NCBI GenBank assembly: GCA_002086835.1
Contig: MVIG01000009.1
Span: forward strand, 62,001-126,000
Source of the DNA: Mycolicibacterium porcinum
GTDB taxonomy: Bacteria > Actinomycetota > Actinomycetes > Mycobacteriales > Mycobacteriaceae
Direction: 5' to 3'
Length of the DNA stretch: 64,000 bases
Part shown: positions 1 to 8,689 of the stretch, one piece after another
How the letters are laid out: each line of letters starts with the position of its first letter
How positions within the stretch are numbered: the first letter of the stretch is position 1
The notes under the pieces: generated by a model
What the model was told of the DNA's origin: nothing
Databases searched by the model: none
What the model saw: the letters and a program-made list of their open reading frames with translations, nothing else
Position numbers and translations under genes: made by a program

Positions 1-348
1 GATCAGCTCTGGCGCCTGGCCTCTCTGCTCGCCGCAGGTGTGCCGGTGGCACTGTCCACCGATGCCCCGTTCGGCGCCTCGGACCCGTGGGCCGCGATGC
101 GTGCGGCCGTGCACCGTCGTACCCCACGAGGTGTGGTGCTCAACCCGGTCGAACGGATATCCGGGCGGCGGGCGCTGTCGCTGTTCCTGGGCCGCGCCGA
201 AGATCCGGCCCGGCTCCGGCGGATCGCTCCGGGCGAGCCCGGTGACCTGTGCCTGCTGAGGGCGTCCGCGCACCAGGTGGTGGACACGCTGGAGGCCGAT
301 CTGGTGGCCGCCACCATTGTGGGCGGCGTGGTGGTGTTCGAACGGTGA
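1..348 (+). CDS. C-terminal fragment of an amidohydrolase (YtcJ/amidohydrolase-3-like), 5' end outside window
   Basis: The reading frame is open from the first base to TGA at 346-348, giving about 115 residues with no start in the window. The segment STDAPFGASDPW near the left edge fits the final metal-ligand Asp region of YtcJ-type amidohydrolases. The tail (GEPGDLCLL, then a repeated hydrophobic strand ending VVFER) fits the small beta-sandwich that closes these hydrolases. The substrate cannot be told from the fragment. The stop overlaps the GTG start of the following transporter (GTGA), which suggests translational coupling. Family assignment is an inference from a short fragment. Confidence 0.7.
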   Translation, partial: DQLWRLASLLAAGVPVALSTDAPFGASDPWAAMRAAVHRRTPRGVVLNPVERISGRRALSLFLGRAEDPARLRRIAPGEPGDLCLLRASAHQVVDTLEADLVAATIVGGVVVFER

Positions 349-1493
349 GCGTGTGGCGGGTGCCGGGCATGCCGGCGTTGTTGGCGTGCGCGGCCATGGG
401 ATTCGCCGGCTTTTCCCTGCTGCTCCCGGCCGCCCCGATGTGGGCGGTGCGAATCGGGGCGGACAGCCTCGGTGCGGGAGCGGTCAACAGCGTGCTCATG
501 CTGTTCACCGTCATCGCTCAGCTGCTGGTCGGGTGGTTGCTGCGGCGGGTGGGCTGGGCCGGCACGCTGGCACTCGGACTCGTCCTGCTGGGGATACCGG
601 CAGTGGCGCATCTGCTGACCGGATCTTTGTGGCAGGTGCTGCTTCTGGCGGCGCTGCGCGGGTTGGGCTTCGGGATCTTGACGGTGTGCAGCGTGCGGGG
701 CATCGCCGCGCTGATTCCGCAGGAGCGTCGCGGCCGTGCCATCGGCGCGTACGGATTGTCGATCGCGGCACCGCAGTTCGTGTTGACCCCACTGGCCCCG
801 TGGCTGGCCGAGAACGTCGGGTATCAGCTGGTGTTCACGCTGGCCGCGGTGCCGTTGCTCGCGGTGCCGCTGGCGTTCACCCGCCCGGCGCCGACCTTGG
901 TGCATGAGCCCCACACTGACCGGCTCGACGGCGTCGGTGCCGGGCTGGTCGGTCCGATCGCCGCGCTGGTGGTGATCACAGCGGCCGGCGGTGGCATCCT
1001 CACGTTCGCTCCTCAACTGAGCGGTGCGACAACCGCACTCGGGGCGCTGCTGGCCATGACCGGCACGGCGGCGCTGGCCCGCTGGCTGATCGGAGGGATC
1101 GCCGATCATCACGGCGCCGCGCGGTTCATCGGCCCCATGCTGGGCGTCGGTGCGGCCGGGCTGGCGGTGATCGCCGTCGGCATCGGCGTGGCCGGATGGT
1201 TGGTGGTCCTCGGTGCTGCGCTGCTCGGCACCGCCTACGGCGCGCTGCAGAATCTCACTCTGGTGCAGGCCTTCGCCGCCACCGGTGAGCATGCCCGCGG
1301 CGCGGTGAGTGTGGCGTGGAACGTCGGTTTCGATGCGGGCACCGGGCTGGGGTCGCTGGCCGTCGGGGCGCTGGCCACCTCGTTCTCGTTCCCGACGGCG
1401 TTCGCCGTGATGACGGCAGCGTGTGTGGCGGTTGGGCTGGTGTGGGTACTCATGCGCCATGACGGGCAATCAGGGCGCGGCACCACTGCTTGA
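345..1493 (+). CDS. MFS transporter, 382 aa
   Basis: The protein is strongly hydrophobic with about 12 predicted membrane segments, the layout of a major facilitator superfamily carrier. The GTG at 345 was chosen because it overlaps the preceding stop and starts just before the first membrane helix; GTG 351 or ATG 369 are alternatives. There is an arginine-rich cytoplasmic loop between the second and third helices (LLRRVGW), and a GERRGRA-like loop (QERRGRAIG) near residue 128. The substrate is unknown. It lies between an amidohydrolase and a PLP enzyme and overlaps the latter by 35 bp, so it may move a substrate or product of one of them. Confidence 0.85.
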   Translation: MSVWRVPGMPALLACAAMGFAGFSLLLPAAPMWAVRIGADSLGAGAVNSVLMLFTVIAQLLVGWLLRRVGWAGTLALGLVLLGIPAVAHLLTGSLWQVLLLAALRGLGFGILTVCSVRGIAALIPQERRGRAIGAYGLSIAAPQFVLTPLAPWLAENVGYQLVFTLAAVPLLAVPLAFTRPAPTLVHEPHTDRLDGVGAGLVGPIAALVVITAAGGGILTFAPQLSGATTALGALLAMTGTAALARWLIGGIADHHGAARFIGPMLGVGAAGLAVIAVGIGVAGWLVVLGAALLGTAYGALQNLTLVQAFAATGEHARGAVSVAWNVGFDAGTGLGSLAVGALATSFSFPTAFAVMTAACVAVGLVWVLMRHDGQSGRGTTA

Positions 1494-2922
1494 CGCACTG
1501 CACGACTACCACAATTCCAACCGGTACGGGTTCTCACCGCCCGGGCACCGACAGGGCCGCGGCGCCGATGAGCGAGTTCTGCAGGTGCTGGGGCGTGAGC
1601 CGTTCTTGAGTGATGTCCTGGCCAGCGGCGGGCTCGACGACCGGCGTATGAGCAACGGCTATCTCAAGCGGGCCGAGGAATTGATGGCCGAGGCGGTGGG
1701 GGCGCGATCGGCGTGGTTCTCCACCTGCGGTAGTTCGCTGTCGGTCAAGGCAGCGATGATGGCCGTGGCCGGATGCGACGGCAGCCTGCTGCTCAGCCGG
1801 GACAGTCACAAGTCGGTGGTTGCCGGGCTGATCTTCTCGGGTCTGACGCCACGCTGGATCACCCCGCAGTGGGACGCCGAGCGTCACCTGTCGCACCCGC
1901 CGTCGCCGCAGCAGGTCGAGCAGGCCTGGCAGCGGCACCCCGACGCGGCCGCGGCGTTGATCGTCAGCCCGAGCCCGTACGGCACCTGCGCCGATATCAA
2001 GAGCATCGCCGAGATCTGCCACAGCCGGGGCAAGCCCCTGATCGTCGACGAGGCGTGGGGCGCCCATCTGCCCTTCCACGAAGATCTGCCGACCTGGGCG
2101 ATGAACGCGGGGGCGGATGTGTGCGTGGTCAGCGTGCACAAGATGGGTGCCGGTTTCGAGCAGGGCTCGGTCTTCCATCTGCAGGGCGACCTCGTCGACG
2201 AGAAACGGCTGTCGGCCTGTGCCGATCTGCTGATGACGACGAGCCCGAACGTGCTGGTGTACAGCGCGATCGACGGGTGGCGACGGCAGATGGTCGAACG
2301 CGGTCACGAGTTGATGGGCGCCGCACTGGATTTGGCGGACCGCACCCGGCGCGAGATCGAGGAGATCGACGACATCGAGGTCCTGGACCAGGAACTGCTG
2401 GGCAAACAGGCTTCGCACGACTTGGACCGGCTTCAGGTGTTGATCGACGTCTCCGCGACCGGCACCTCGGGCTACCAGGCCGCCGACTGGTTGCGGAAAT
2501 GCTGCCAGCTCGATCTGGGGATGACCGACCATCGCCGGGTACTGGCCACCATGTCGCTGGCCGATGGTTCGGATACCGCGGCCCGATTGGTCGAGGCGCT
2601 CAAGCTGTGGCGCAAGGCCGCCCACGATTTCGACCCGCCGCCCCGGGTCGACCTGCCCTCACCCGACGAGTTGGAACTGGACATCGTGGTGGCACCCCGG
2701 GATGCGTTCTTCGGTCCCGTCGAGGATGTACCGGTGGAGAATGCGGCCGGCCGGATCTCGGCCGAGCAGATCACCCCGTACCCACCGGGAATTCCCGCAG
2801 TGGTTCCCGGAGAGCGCATCAACCACGCCGTGCTGGACTATTTGCGGACCGGCCTCGCAGCCGGGATGAATGTGCCCGATCCGGCTGATCCGTCGTTGCG
2901 CACAGTGCGCGTTGTCGCATAG
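1459..2922 (+). CDS. Orn/Lys/Arg decarboxylase-like PLP enzyme, 487 aa
   Basis: A fold-type I PLP enzyme of the Orn/Lys/Arg decarboxylase major-domain family. The SPPGHRQGRG start, the CGSS turn that holds the PLP phosphate and the SVHKMG motif (PLP lysine about residue 228) are all present. The C-terminal portion contains TPYPPGIP, the typical junction with the small domain. It is shorter than biodegradative decarboxylases because the N-terminal response-regulator-like wing is missing, as in many Gram-positive members. ATG 1459 gives a start aligned with the family; the gene begins inside the MFS gene. The 3' end overlaps udgX, convergent, by 85 bp. The amino-acid substrate is not determinable. 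Confidence 0.85.
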   Translation: MTGNQGAAPLLDALHDYHNSNRYGFSPPGHRQGRGADERVLQVLGREPFLSDVLASGGLDDRRMSNGYLKRAEELMAEAVGARSAWFSTCGSSLSVKAAMMAVAGCDGSLLLSRDSHKSVVAGLIFSGLTPRWITPQWDAERHLSHPPSPQQVEQAWQRHPDAAAALIVSPSPYGTCADIKSIAEICHSRGKPLIVDEAWGAHLPFHEDLPTWAMNAGADVCVVSVHKMGAGFEQGSVFHLQGDLVDEKRLSACADLLMTTSPNVLVYSAIDGWRRQMVERGHELMGAALDLADRTRREIEEIDDIEVLDQELLGKQASHDLDRLQVLIDVSATGTSGYQAADWLRKCCQLDLGMTDHRRVLATMSLADGSDTAARLVEALKLWRKAAHDFDPPPRVDLPSPDELELDIVVAPRDAFFGPVEDVPVENAAGRISAEQITPYPPGIPAVVPGERINHAVLDYLRTGLAAGMNVPDPADPSLRTVRVVA

Positions 2923-3539
2923 GCGGTGCGAAGGTCGGCGACCAGTCCGTCGAAGGCCGCCTCGCGGGTCTCCGATGGCCCTCGCAGCACCGCCGAGGGG
3001 TGGATCGTGGCGATCAGCGCCGGGTCCCCGCCGGGCACCAGCCCTGTGGCGTGGAGAATTTCCCCACGGTGACGAGATACCCGTAAATCGTTGCCCAGCA
3101 GGGACTTGGCAGCCGTCGCGCCCAGCAGGACCACGACTTCCGGTGCGACCGAGTCCAATTCGGCCAGGATCCACGGCCGACACGCCTCCACTTCGGTGCG
3201 GCTGGGGGTTTTGTGGATACGGCGCTTGCCGCGTTCGTCGGTGGTGAACTTGAAGTGCTTGACGGCGTTGGTCAGGTACAGATCGGCGCGGTCGATCTCG
3301 GCGGCAGCGAGAGCTTTGTCCAGGAGTCGGCCGGCGGGACCGACGAAAGGAGTTCCTGCACGGTCCTCCTGATCACCCGGCTGCTCACCGATCAGCATCA
3401 TCCGGGCCGATGTGCTTCCGGAACCGAACACCGTTTGGGTCGCATCCCGATACAGCGGGCACCCCTTGCATCGCCGTGCCGCATCAGCCAATTCGGTCAG
3501 CTCACGTGTGGCGGGGACGAACGCCGCTGCGCTGCTCAT
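2838..3539 (-). CDS. udgX: UdgX-type uracil-DNA glycosylase (family 4-like), 233 aa
   Basis: Removes or captures uracil in DNA. The motif GEQPGDQED (residues 51-59) and the inserted loop KRRIHKTPS (105-113) are diagnostic of UdgX. In the characterised M. smegmatis protein the loop His109 makes a covalent bond with the abasic sugar, and here the histidine also falls at residue 109. Fe-S cluster cysteines visible are Cys24, Cys27 and Cys120; the position that is Cys in ordinary family 4 enzymes (VKCRPP) is VKHFKF here. TIHPSAVLR near 178 is the second active-site motif. The C-terminus runs 85 bp into the convergent decarboxylase gene. Confidence 0.93.
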   Translation of the reverse strand: MSSAAAFVPATRELTELADAARRCKGCPLYRDATQTVFGSGSTSARMMLIGEQPGDQEDRAGTPFVGPAGRLLDKALAAAEIDRADLYLTNAVKHFKFTTDERGKRRIHKTPSRTEVEACRPWILAELDSVAPEVVVLLGATAAKSLLGNDLRVSRHRGEILHATGLVPGGDPALIATIHPSAVLRGPSETREAAFDGLVADLRTAYATTRTVRNDGSAGSGTFIPAARPVRK

Positions 3540-3571
3540 GACCGGGGGATACCCGCTCCGACCGTTTCGTC

Positions 3572-4510
3572 ATGCCCAGTTCGGGTATTCTGGGAATCGG
3601 CTGCCGGGTCACGGTGAAGAACGTGATCCGCGCCTGGGCATCGCAGCCTGATCTGGCGTGGCCGTTGAGTTCGGTAGACCGGCTCGTCGGTCTGCTCCCG
3701 AGCCGCTCGGCCGCATCGGTTGAGCCCCTGGCATTGCCGAATTGCCCGGCGGAACTCATCCGCGCACCCGGCACATCGGGGCGTAACGCGATCCTCTACT
3801 TGCACGGTGGGGCGTTCCTTACCTGTGGGCTCAACACCCACCGTGCTCTGGCTGCCCGGTTGTCGGCTGCGGCAGACGCGCTGGTGCTCAACGTCGGCTA
3901 CCGGATGTTGCCCGCGTGCGGCCTCGCCGACGCGGTCGAGGATGCCCTGGCGGGGCTGTCCTGGCTGCGGCGGAGGGGATTCGGGGCGGAGCATACGGTG
4001 ATCGCGGGCGACTCGGCAGGTGGATACCCGGCCTTCGGGATGGTGCTGAGGTCATTGGCCCGCGGTGTGGTGCCGGCAGCCGGGGTGGCCGCCATCTCGC
4101 CGCTCATCGACCTGGATCCGGGGCAGAAACTGGTTCACCGCAATATATCTCGGTGCTCGATGTTCACCGGACAGGCGCTGTCGGCGTTTGCCCGATGCGT
4201 GCGCCGCAGTCAATGCCGCTCGAATCGATGCGATGCCGAGCCGCTCATCGATCCGGCGACGGCGGACCTCACTGGCATGCCTCCGGTGATGATTCATGTG
4301 GGCGCCGACGAATTGCTGTTGGCTGACTCGGAATTGGTGGCCGACCGGCTGGCCGAGGCACATACGTCCTGCGAGCTGCACGTCTGGAGCGGTCAGGTGC
4401 ACGACTTCCCGCTCGCCGCCGACACCCTGCCGGAAGGCCGCCGGGCCATCGGTTACCTGGGCGACTTCGTCAAAGGGGTGACCTCCGCACCCGCTCAGAG
4501 TGCGGCCTGA
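3572..4510 (+). CDS. Alpha/beta hydrolase (HSL-type esterase/lipase), 312 aa
   Basis: Serine esterase of the hormone-sensitive-lipase type. The oxyanion motif LHGGAF and the nucleophile motif GDSAGG are present, with a downstream Asp (HVGADELL) and His (GQVHDF) to complete the triad. The mid-region contains an unusual basic/cysteine stretch (CVRRSQCRSNRCD) in the cap-side segment, not typical of the family. ATG 3572 was taken; GTG 3614 is an alternative that removes a poorly conserved leader. The gene is divergent from udgX with 32 bp between starts, so the promoters must overlap. Substrate unknown. Confidence 0.83.
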   Translation: MPSSGILGIGCRVTVKNVIRAWASQPDLAWPLSSVDRLVGLLPSRSAASVEPLALPNCPAELIRAPGTSGRNAILYLHGGAFLTCGLNTHRALAARLSAAADALVLNVGYRMLPACGLADAVEDALAGLSWLRRRGFGAEHTVIAGDSAGGYPAFGMVLRSLARGVVPAAGVAAISPLIDLDPGQKLVHRNISRCSMFTGQALSAFARCVRRSQCRSNRCDAEPLIDPATADLTGMPPVMIHVGADELLLADSELVADRLAEAHTSCELHVWSGQVHDFPLAADTLPEGRRAIGYLGDFVKGVTSAPAQSAA

Positions 4511-4561
4511 CCCGTTCCCCGTGGTGGTTTCCCGCAGCGCTGCCGCGGGCATCCCCACACC

Positions 4562-4825
4562 ATGAGCGATATCGAGAACGGACCGGATGACACGCTGTCG
4601 CCGAGTGAGTCGACCGATTCCGACGAGGTCGCCAATGCCGATGGCGACGAAGTCGTGGATCCGCCGGACGCCTGGCACGGTGCGGATCGCGCGGATGCCG
4701 AGGAGACGCTGGAACGCAAGCTCGCCGCGGAGGAACCTGAGCAGCCGAAGGGCCGTGGCGACGAGCGTGACCGCCCCGAAGGCGGCGACGAGGGGGATGA
4801 CTCGTTCTACGAGGTGGTGCGCTGA
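4562..4825 (+). CDS. Small acidic conserved protein (DUF5709-like), 87 aa
   Basis: A hydrophilic, very acidic protein rich in Asp, Glu and Pro with no membrane segment or cysteine. The pattern DDTLSPSES..., then ADAEETLERKLAAEEPE, resembles the DUF5709 actinobacterial family (DTL..., then SLDxRLAxExPE). Such proteins are probably mostly disordered and their function is not known. It stands alone, 51 bp after the esterase and ending 6 bp before the convergent gntR gene. The identification as a real gene rests on length, codon use and family-like pattern. Confidence 0.6.
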   Translation: MSDIENGPDDTLSPSESTDSDEVANADGDEVVDPPDAWHGADRADAEETLERKLAAEEPEQPKGRGDERDRPEGGDEGDDSFYEVVR

Positions 4826-4831
4826 CGAGGT

Positions 4832-5599
4832 TCAGCCGGCCTGACGTTGCAGCGTGACAGACGCGGTATTGGCATCGGCGTGGGTCGCGATGCCGCTGCC
4901 CTTCGCCGTGACGGCGAGCGCAGTACGGTCTCCGCGGAACAGGTCGCGGGAGAACTCGCACGGGGAGCCGTTCTGGTCATAGGTGACGCGGGTGATCAAC
5001 AGCAGGGCCGCTTTGGGTTTGATGCCCAGCAGGGTGGCTTCGCTGCTGGTGGCGCTGACAGCCTCGATGCGCTCATCGGCCCGGCCGGTGACCAAACCGT
5101 AACGGGATTCCAGTATTTCGTAGAGGGACCCGCCCAGCTGCTGGTCGAGCAGACCGGGAAACGCGTCGGCGGGGAACTGTGCGTGTTCGAGCGAGATCGG
5201 CGAGCCGTCGGCCAGCCGGACGCGCTGGATCTCGATGACGTAGTCGCCGGGACCCAGGCGCAGCGCGGTCTTGGTGGCGTCGTCGGGGGTGGTGATGCGT
5301 GTCGAGAGCACTCGTGTCCCCGCCACGTATCCCTGATTGGCCAGGAAGGCCGGCACACCGACCACGTCGGACAGCTGGCGCTCCACCTGCCCGTGGCTGA
5401 TGAAGATGCCGCCGGCCCGGCCGATCACCCGGTGCACCAGTCCGGCTTCCTCCAACGCGGCCAGGACCTGCCGCAGGCTGGAGCGGCTGGTGCCGTAGCG
5501 TTCAGCCAGGTCGCGCTCACTGCCTAGTTTGGCGCCGGGGGTGCCCGCGTTGATGTCCGCGACGATGCGCCTGCGTAACTCCTCGCTGTGAACTGCCAC
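4832..5599 (-). CDS. GntR-family (HutC-like) repressor of the microcompartment operon, 255 aa
   Basis: Winged-helix DNA-binding domain at residues ~1-75 (LGSERDLAERYGTSRSSLRQVLAALEEAGLV), followed by a UTRA-type ligand domain to the C-terminus (VIEIQRVRLADGSPISLEHAQFP). This is the HutC layout. It is the last gene of the minus-strand RMM operon and begins 49 bp after the SDR stop. GTG at 5599 is preferred because the frame upstream runs into the SDR gene. A perfect inverted repeat lies ~20 bp upstream of the start and recurs near the permease. Inference: it senses the aminoalcohol or a breakdown product and represses the locus and itself. Confidence 0.9.
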   Translation of the reverse strand: MAVHSEELRRRIVADINAGTPGAKLGSERDLAERYGTSRSSLRQVLAALEEAGLVHRVIGRAGGIFISHGQVERQLSDVVGVPAFLANQGYVAGTRVLSTRITTPDDATKTALRLGPGDYVIEIQRVRLADGSPISLEHAQFPADAFPGLLDQQLGGSLYEILESRYGLVTGRADERIEAVSATSSEATLLGIKPKAALLLITRVTYDQNGSPCEFSRDLFRGDRTALAVTAKGSGIATHADANTASVTLQRQAG

Positions 5600-5618
5600 C
5601 CCGGCCCCCTGCCCGTGT

Positions 5619-5633
5619 ATTGGTACAGCCAAT
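5619..5633. promoter_or_regulatory. Candidate GntR operator upstream of gntR
   Basis: ATTGG-TACAG-CCAAT is a perfect 5-bp inverted repeat with a 5-bp spacer. On the minus strand it directly follows a -10-like TAGAAT, so a bound repressor would block the gntR promoter. The 13-mer TTGGTA-N2-GCCAA inside it matches a second site at 12788-12800. A further palindrome, TGAAC-TAGA-GTTCA (5645-5658), overlaps the SDR stop just upstream and lies in the -35 region. The binding protein is inferred. Confidence 0.55.
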
Positions 5634-5648
5634 TCTATCCAGGTTGAA

Positions 5649-6428
5649 CTAGAGTTCAGCGATTGCCATGTGAGATTCGGGAAGAATCTGTCCGCCGTCG
5701 ACGACCAGCGACTGGCCGGTGATGTAGGCGGCTTCGTCGGTCGCGAAGAACAGCGCCGCGTTGCCGATGTCGGCGACCGATCCGAGCCGGCCGGCAGGCA
5801 CCGCCGACGCCATTTGGTCCATGTAATCCTGGCCCATTTCGACCAGACCCTCCGTGATGATGTTCCCCGGCAGCACGGCGTTGACCGTGATCTTCTTGGG
5901 GGCCAGCTCCATCGCCGCGGTACGCAGGAAGCCCAACTGGGCGGCCTTGGACGCACCGTAGTGCGACCAGCCGGGGTAGCCCGTGACCGGACCGGTGATC
6001 GACGAGGTGATGACGACGCGTCCGTGCCCGCTGGCGGTCAGGGCCGCGAGCGCGGCCTGCACGATGTAGACGGTGCCCTTGAAGTTGACCGCCAGGACCT
6101 GGTCGATGTCGTCGGGGGTGAGGTCTTCCAGCCGGCCGGACGGGAAGATGCCGGCGTTGGCGCAGACGATGTCCAATCCGCCGTGTCGCTCGACGGCGGC
6201 GTCGACCACCTGGCGGGCGTCCTCGGGACTGGTCACGTCCGCGCGAAGGGCGCTGACCCGGCCGGGGGCATCTGCGAGTGCCGCGACTGCCTCGTCGAGG
6301 TCGGGCTGGTTGCGCCCGGTGATGAGGACGTCCACGCCGGCGTTGGCGAATGTCTGCGCGATGCCGCGGCCGATGCCCTTGCTGCCGCCGGTGACGATGG
6401 CCGAGCGGCCCTGAAGCGATGCGAACAT
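5649..6428 (-). CDS. Short-chain dehydrogenase, likely 1-amino-2-propanol dehydrogenase of the RMM locus, 259 aa
   Basis: Classical SDR. The nucleotide-binding GGSKGIG motif is at residues 14-20, NAG at 91-93, and the catalytic Ser142/143, Tyr157 and Lys161 (YGASK) are present. In M. smegmatis the corresponding gene of the RMM locus was characterised as an S-1-amino-2-propanol dehydrogenase that makes aminoacetone; the same position next to the kinase and gntR supports that here. It starts 18 bp after the kinase stop. No encapsulation helix is obvious, so it may act outside the shell. Substrate is inferred from context. Confidence 0.85.
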   Translation of the reverse strand: MFASLQGRSAIVTGGSKGIGRGIAQTFANAGVDVLITGRNQPDLDEAVAALADAPGRVSALRADVTSPEDARQVVDAAVERHGGLDIVCANAGIFPSGRLEDLTPDDIDQVLAVNFKGTVYIVQAALAALTASGHGRVVITSSITGPVTGYPGWSHYGASKAAQLGFLRTAAMELAPKKITVNAVLPGNIITEGLVEMGQDYMDQMASAVPAGRLGSVADIGNAALFFATDEAAYITGQSLVVDGGQILPESHMAIAEL

Positions 6429-6446
6429 GTTTGATTCCTTCGAGTG

Positions 6447-7442
6447 TCAGGTCAAGGTGAGGCCGTTGGAGCGCAGATAGCGCTCGGCGAGTTCACAGCT
6501 GCCGGCGGCATAGCTGATGGCCTTGGTGGCCGATTCGCGGGAGTGACTGTGGCTGCCCATCCAGGCCAGCAGCAGCAGCCTGCGCAGCAGCACGAACGAG
6601 GCCAGCATGTCCTCGTCGGAGGCAGGCAGGTCGCGCCGGGTGCGGTAGCCGCGCACCCAGGCGTCCTGCCATTCCGGCAGCGCCGGGTCATCTTCGATGA
6701 ACGACACCGCAGTGCCGAAATCATAGAAATACCAGCCGAATCCGCAGTCGTCGAAATCGATGACCGTGATCTTCGACGATCCCGCCGGGTCGGGATCCAC
6801 CAGCAGGTTGGCCAGCCGCAGATCAGCGTGGATCAGACCGTAGACGTCGGGCCCGGTGCCGTACGCGTGCAGCCGATCGTGCAGCAACGCCTGGGCGCGC
6901 TCCAGCACCTGTTGTTCGGCTGCGCCGACGCCTTCGGCATCGTGCCAGCGGCCCCAGCGTCCAGCCGCGCCCAGGCTGTGCTCCCAGTCCCAGGAGAACC
7001 GGCCGAACCCGGCCGGGCGTTCCCACCGCTGCGAATGGTCGTGCAGCGCAGCGGTGATCCGGCCCAGCGTGTGGAAATCGTCGAGGGTCAATGTGCCCTC
7101 GTCGGGCTCGGCCCCGGCGACCATGCCGAAATGCACGGCATAGCGGTCTGTTCCGTCGGCGTTGACGGTTACCAGGCGACGTCCGTCCCGGGTTGGCAGC
7201 ACTGTCGGGACCGTGACGTCACTGTCGGCGCGCAGCGCTGCCAGCCAGTCCAGTTCCGACTCGATCTCGTGGGGCTGGTGGTAGTTCTGCCGGTGCACCC
7301 GCAGGATGGACTGGGTGCCGGCATCTTCGACGAGATAGGTGGCGTTCTCGGACAGGTTCAGCAACCGCAGTGTCGCGTCCGTCCCGATGTCGTACTGGCG
7401 TAACGCCAGTTGGGCGACATCGATCTCGTCGGTGATAACCAT
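6447..7442 (-). CDS. APH-family aminoalcohol kinase, 331 aa
   Basis: Aminoglycoside-phosphotransferase/choline-kinase fold. The catalytic loop HADLRLANLL (Asp207) and the metal-binding DFDDCG (Asp229/231) are intact. In the RMM pathway this enzyme is proposed to phosphorylate 1-amino-2-propanol so that the class III aminotransferase-like enzyme can eliminate ammonia and phosphate. Its ATG shares one base with the TAA of the upstream BMC-T gene (TAATG), a tight coupling that fits co-production with the shell. The substrate is an inference from context; a related small aminoalcohol is possible. Confidence 0.85.
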   Translation of the reverse strand: MVITDEIDVAQLALRQYDIGTDATLRLLNLSENATYLVEDAGTQSILRVHRQNYHQPHEIESELDWLAALRADSDVTVPTVLPTRDGRRLVTVNADGTDRYAVHFGMVAGAEPDEGTLTLDDFHTLGRITAALHDHSQRWERPAGFGRFSWDWEHSLGAAGRWGRWHDAEGVGAAEQQVLERAQALLHDRLHAYGTGPDVYGLIHADLRLANLLVDPDPAGSSKITVIDFDDCGFGWYFYDFGTAVSFIEDDPALPEWQDAWVRGYRTRRDLPASDEDMLASFVLLRRLLLLAWMGSHSHSRESATKAISYAAGSCELAERYLRSNGLTLT

Positions 7443-8104
7443 TAGTGATCCCGTCCTTCAATCCCATCCAGCACCGCAGTGATCCGATCCCGGGCCACAG
7501 TGACATCTGCGGTACTGCCACCGATGTAGAGCCTCCCAGCGGCGCCGATCATCTGCACGTCAACCACAGTAAGTCCAGGTGCGGCCCGCTCGGCCTCATT
7601 GGCCGCCACCGCCGCGAACAGCGCCGGGGTCATCTCGTAGACCAGCAGCGACTGTCCGGGCAGGATCATCGATGCCTGCCGGTTGCGGTTGAGGATCACC
7701 GCGTGCTGATCGGTGATGTTCTCGATGATGTCGTGGTAGAGCACCCGCGGTCGGAGCTGATCGGAGGCCTTGTTGCCGGTGCCGGCCAGGATCGCCTCGC
7801 CGGCCCGCTGCACGTCCTCGAGGTTTGCCGAGTGGATCTCGAGCACCCCGAATTGGCGCTCCACGTAGAGGATTCCGGGCTGGATGCCGGGGACCTCGCG
7901 TAGGGCCAGATCGATCACCCGCTCGATCGCCAAGGCGGGGGACACCTCGACGATCAGCGCGTGCTCACCCTCGTACGGCGGGTATCCCCGGGCCCGGGTC
8001 GGTGTTCCGAGGTAGGCGGCGAACTGGCGCTGCAGATCCTCCACCAACAGGTAGACGCGGATCTGGGTGCGAATCCGCGTGCTCTCCTCCGCTTTGGTCG
8101 GCAT
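7442..8104 (-). CDS. BMC-T (tandem-domain) microcompartment shell protein, 220 aa
   Basis: Two bacterial-microcompartment domains in one chain, which form pseudohexameric trimers. The first half carries PALAIERVIDLAL and VERQFGVLEIH; the second carries NRNRQASMILPGQSLLVYEM and MIGAAGRLYIGG. The same arrangement is seen in the other BMC-T of this operon (9247-9852), so the two are paralogues from a duplication. It begins 2 bp after the BMC-H stop. Which metabolite passes its pore cannot be read from sequence. Confidence 0.93.
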   Translation of the reverse strand: MPTKAEESTRIRTQIRVYLLVEDLQRQFAAYLGTPTRARGYPPYEGEHALIVEVSPALAIERVIDLALREVPGIQPGILYVERQFGVLEIHSANLEDVQRAGEAILAGTGNKASDQLRPRVLYHDIIENITDQHAVILNRNRQASMILPGQSLLVYEMTPALFAAVAANEAERAAPGLTVVDVQMIGAAGRLYIGGSTADVTVARDRITAVLDGIEGRDH

Positions 8105-8106
8105 GG

Positions 8107-8388
8107 CTACTTGCTGGCGACCGAGAAGTGCGCGCCGAGCTCATTGTGCGGACGCGGGATGACGTGCACGCTGACCAGTTCGCCCACCTGCGAGGCGGTC
8201 TCGGCGCCGGCCTCGGTGGCGGCCTTGACGGCACCAACCTCACCGGTGACGATCACGGCGACCAGGCCGTCGCCGACCTGCTGGCGATCGGTGATGGTGA
8301 CGTTGGCGGCCTTGACCATGGCGTCGGCGGCGGCCAGCGCAGCCACGAAGCCCTTGGTCTCGATCAGTCCGATTGCGTTGCTGGACAT
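8107..8388 (-). CDS. BMC-H hexameric shell protein, 93 aa
   Basis: Single canonical BMC domain beginning NAIGLIETKGFVAALAAADAM, with the late DGLVAVIVTGEVGAVKAAT segment and VIPRPH near the C-terminus. These are hallmark residues of hexameric facet proteins such as PduA. It would form the flat facets of the compartment. A strong ribosome site (AAGGAG) precedes the ATG, in keeping with a protein needed in high copy. It sits between the pentamer gene and a BMC-T gene. Confidence 0.96.
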   Translation of the reverse strand: MSSNAIGLIETKGFVAALAAADAMVKAANVTITDRQQVGDGLVAVIVTGEVGAVKAATEAGAETASQVGELVSVHVIPRPHNELGAHFSVASK

Positions 8389-8400
8389 GGGTGTTTCTCC

Positions 8401-8664
8401 TTATTTGTTGGGGTTGGTGTCGGGTTTGACGTCGATGGATCCGATGATGAGTGCGTCGACCGGGGGCGGGGTGCCGGTGAACCAGCCCGAGGCCACCGAG
8501 CCCTGGGCGACGAGGACGTGCTCGCCCACGCCGCTGCCGAGGACGTCGAATGCGATGAGCTTCGATCCGGTGCCGTCGATCTCGACCTCGAGGAACGCCC
8601 CGGCCGGGATGCCGTCGATCCGACGGGTCGACCACACGTTGCCGGTGACAACCGCTGAAATCAT
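8401..8664 (-). CDS. BMC-P (EutN/CcmL-type) pentameric vertex protein, 87 aa
   Basis: EutN/CcmL fold: ISAVVTGNVWSTRR at the N-terminus, the GTGSKLIAFDVLGSGVGEHVLVAQGS core and DALIIGSID at the end. Pentamers of this family cap the vertices of the shell. The ATG at 8664 is preceded by GGAGG and gives a normal-length protein; an upstream ATG at 8709 would add 15 atypical residues and overlap the previous gene. The sequence around the two start/stop junctions holds a short duplicated stretch (ATTTGCGCTCCT, twice within 40 bp). Confidence 0.94.
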   Translation of the reverse strand: MISAVVTGNVWSTRRIDGIPAGAFLEVEIDGTGSKLIAFDVLGSGVGEHVLVAQGSVASGWFTGTPPPVDALIIGSIDVKPDTNPNK

Positions 8665-8689
8665 TTGCGCTCCTCCGTCGCTCGGGCCG

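Noticed and set aside
3..1469. Long minus-strand frame (488 codons) opposite the MFS gene
   Set aside because: Arg/Gln/His/Pro-rich composition typical of an antisense shadow of a high-GC gene; the plus-strand genes have clear protein families.
5600..5956. Extended N-terminus for the gntR gene
   Set aside because: The extra 119 residues come from the SDR coding region in another frame and have no family resemblance; GTG 5599 gives a normal HutC-type protein.
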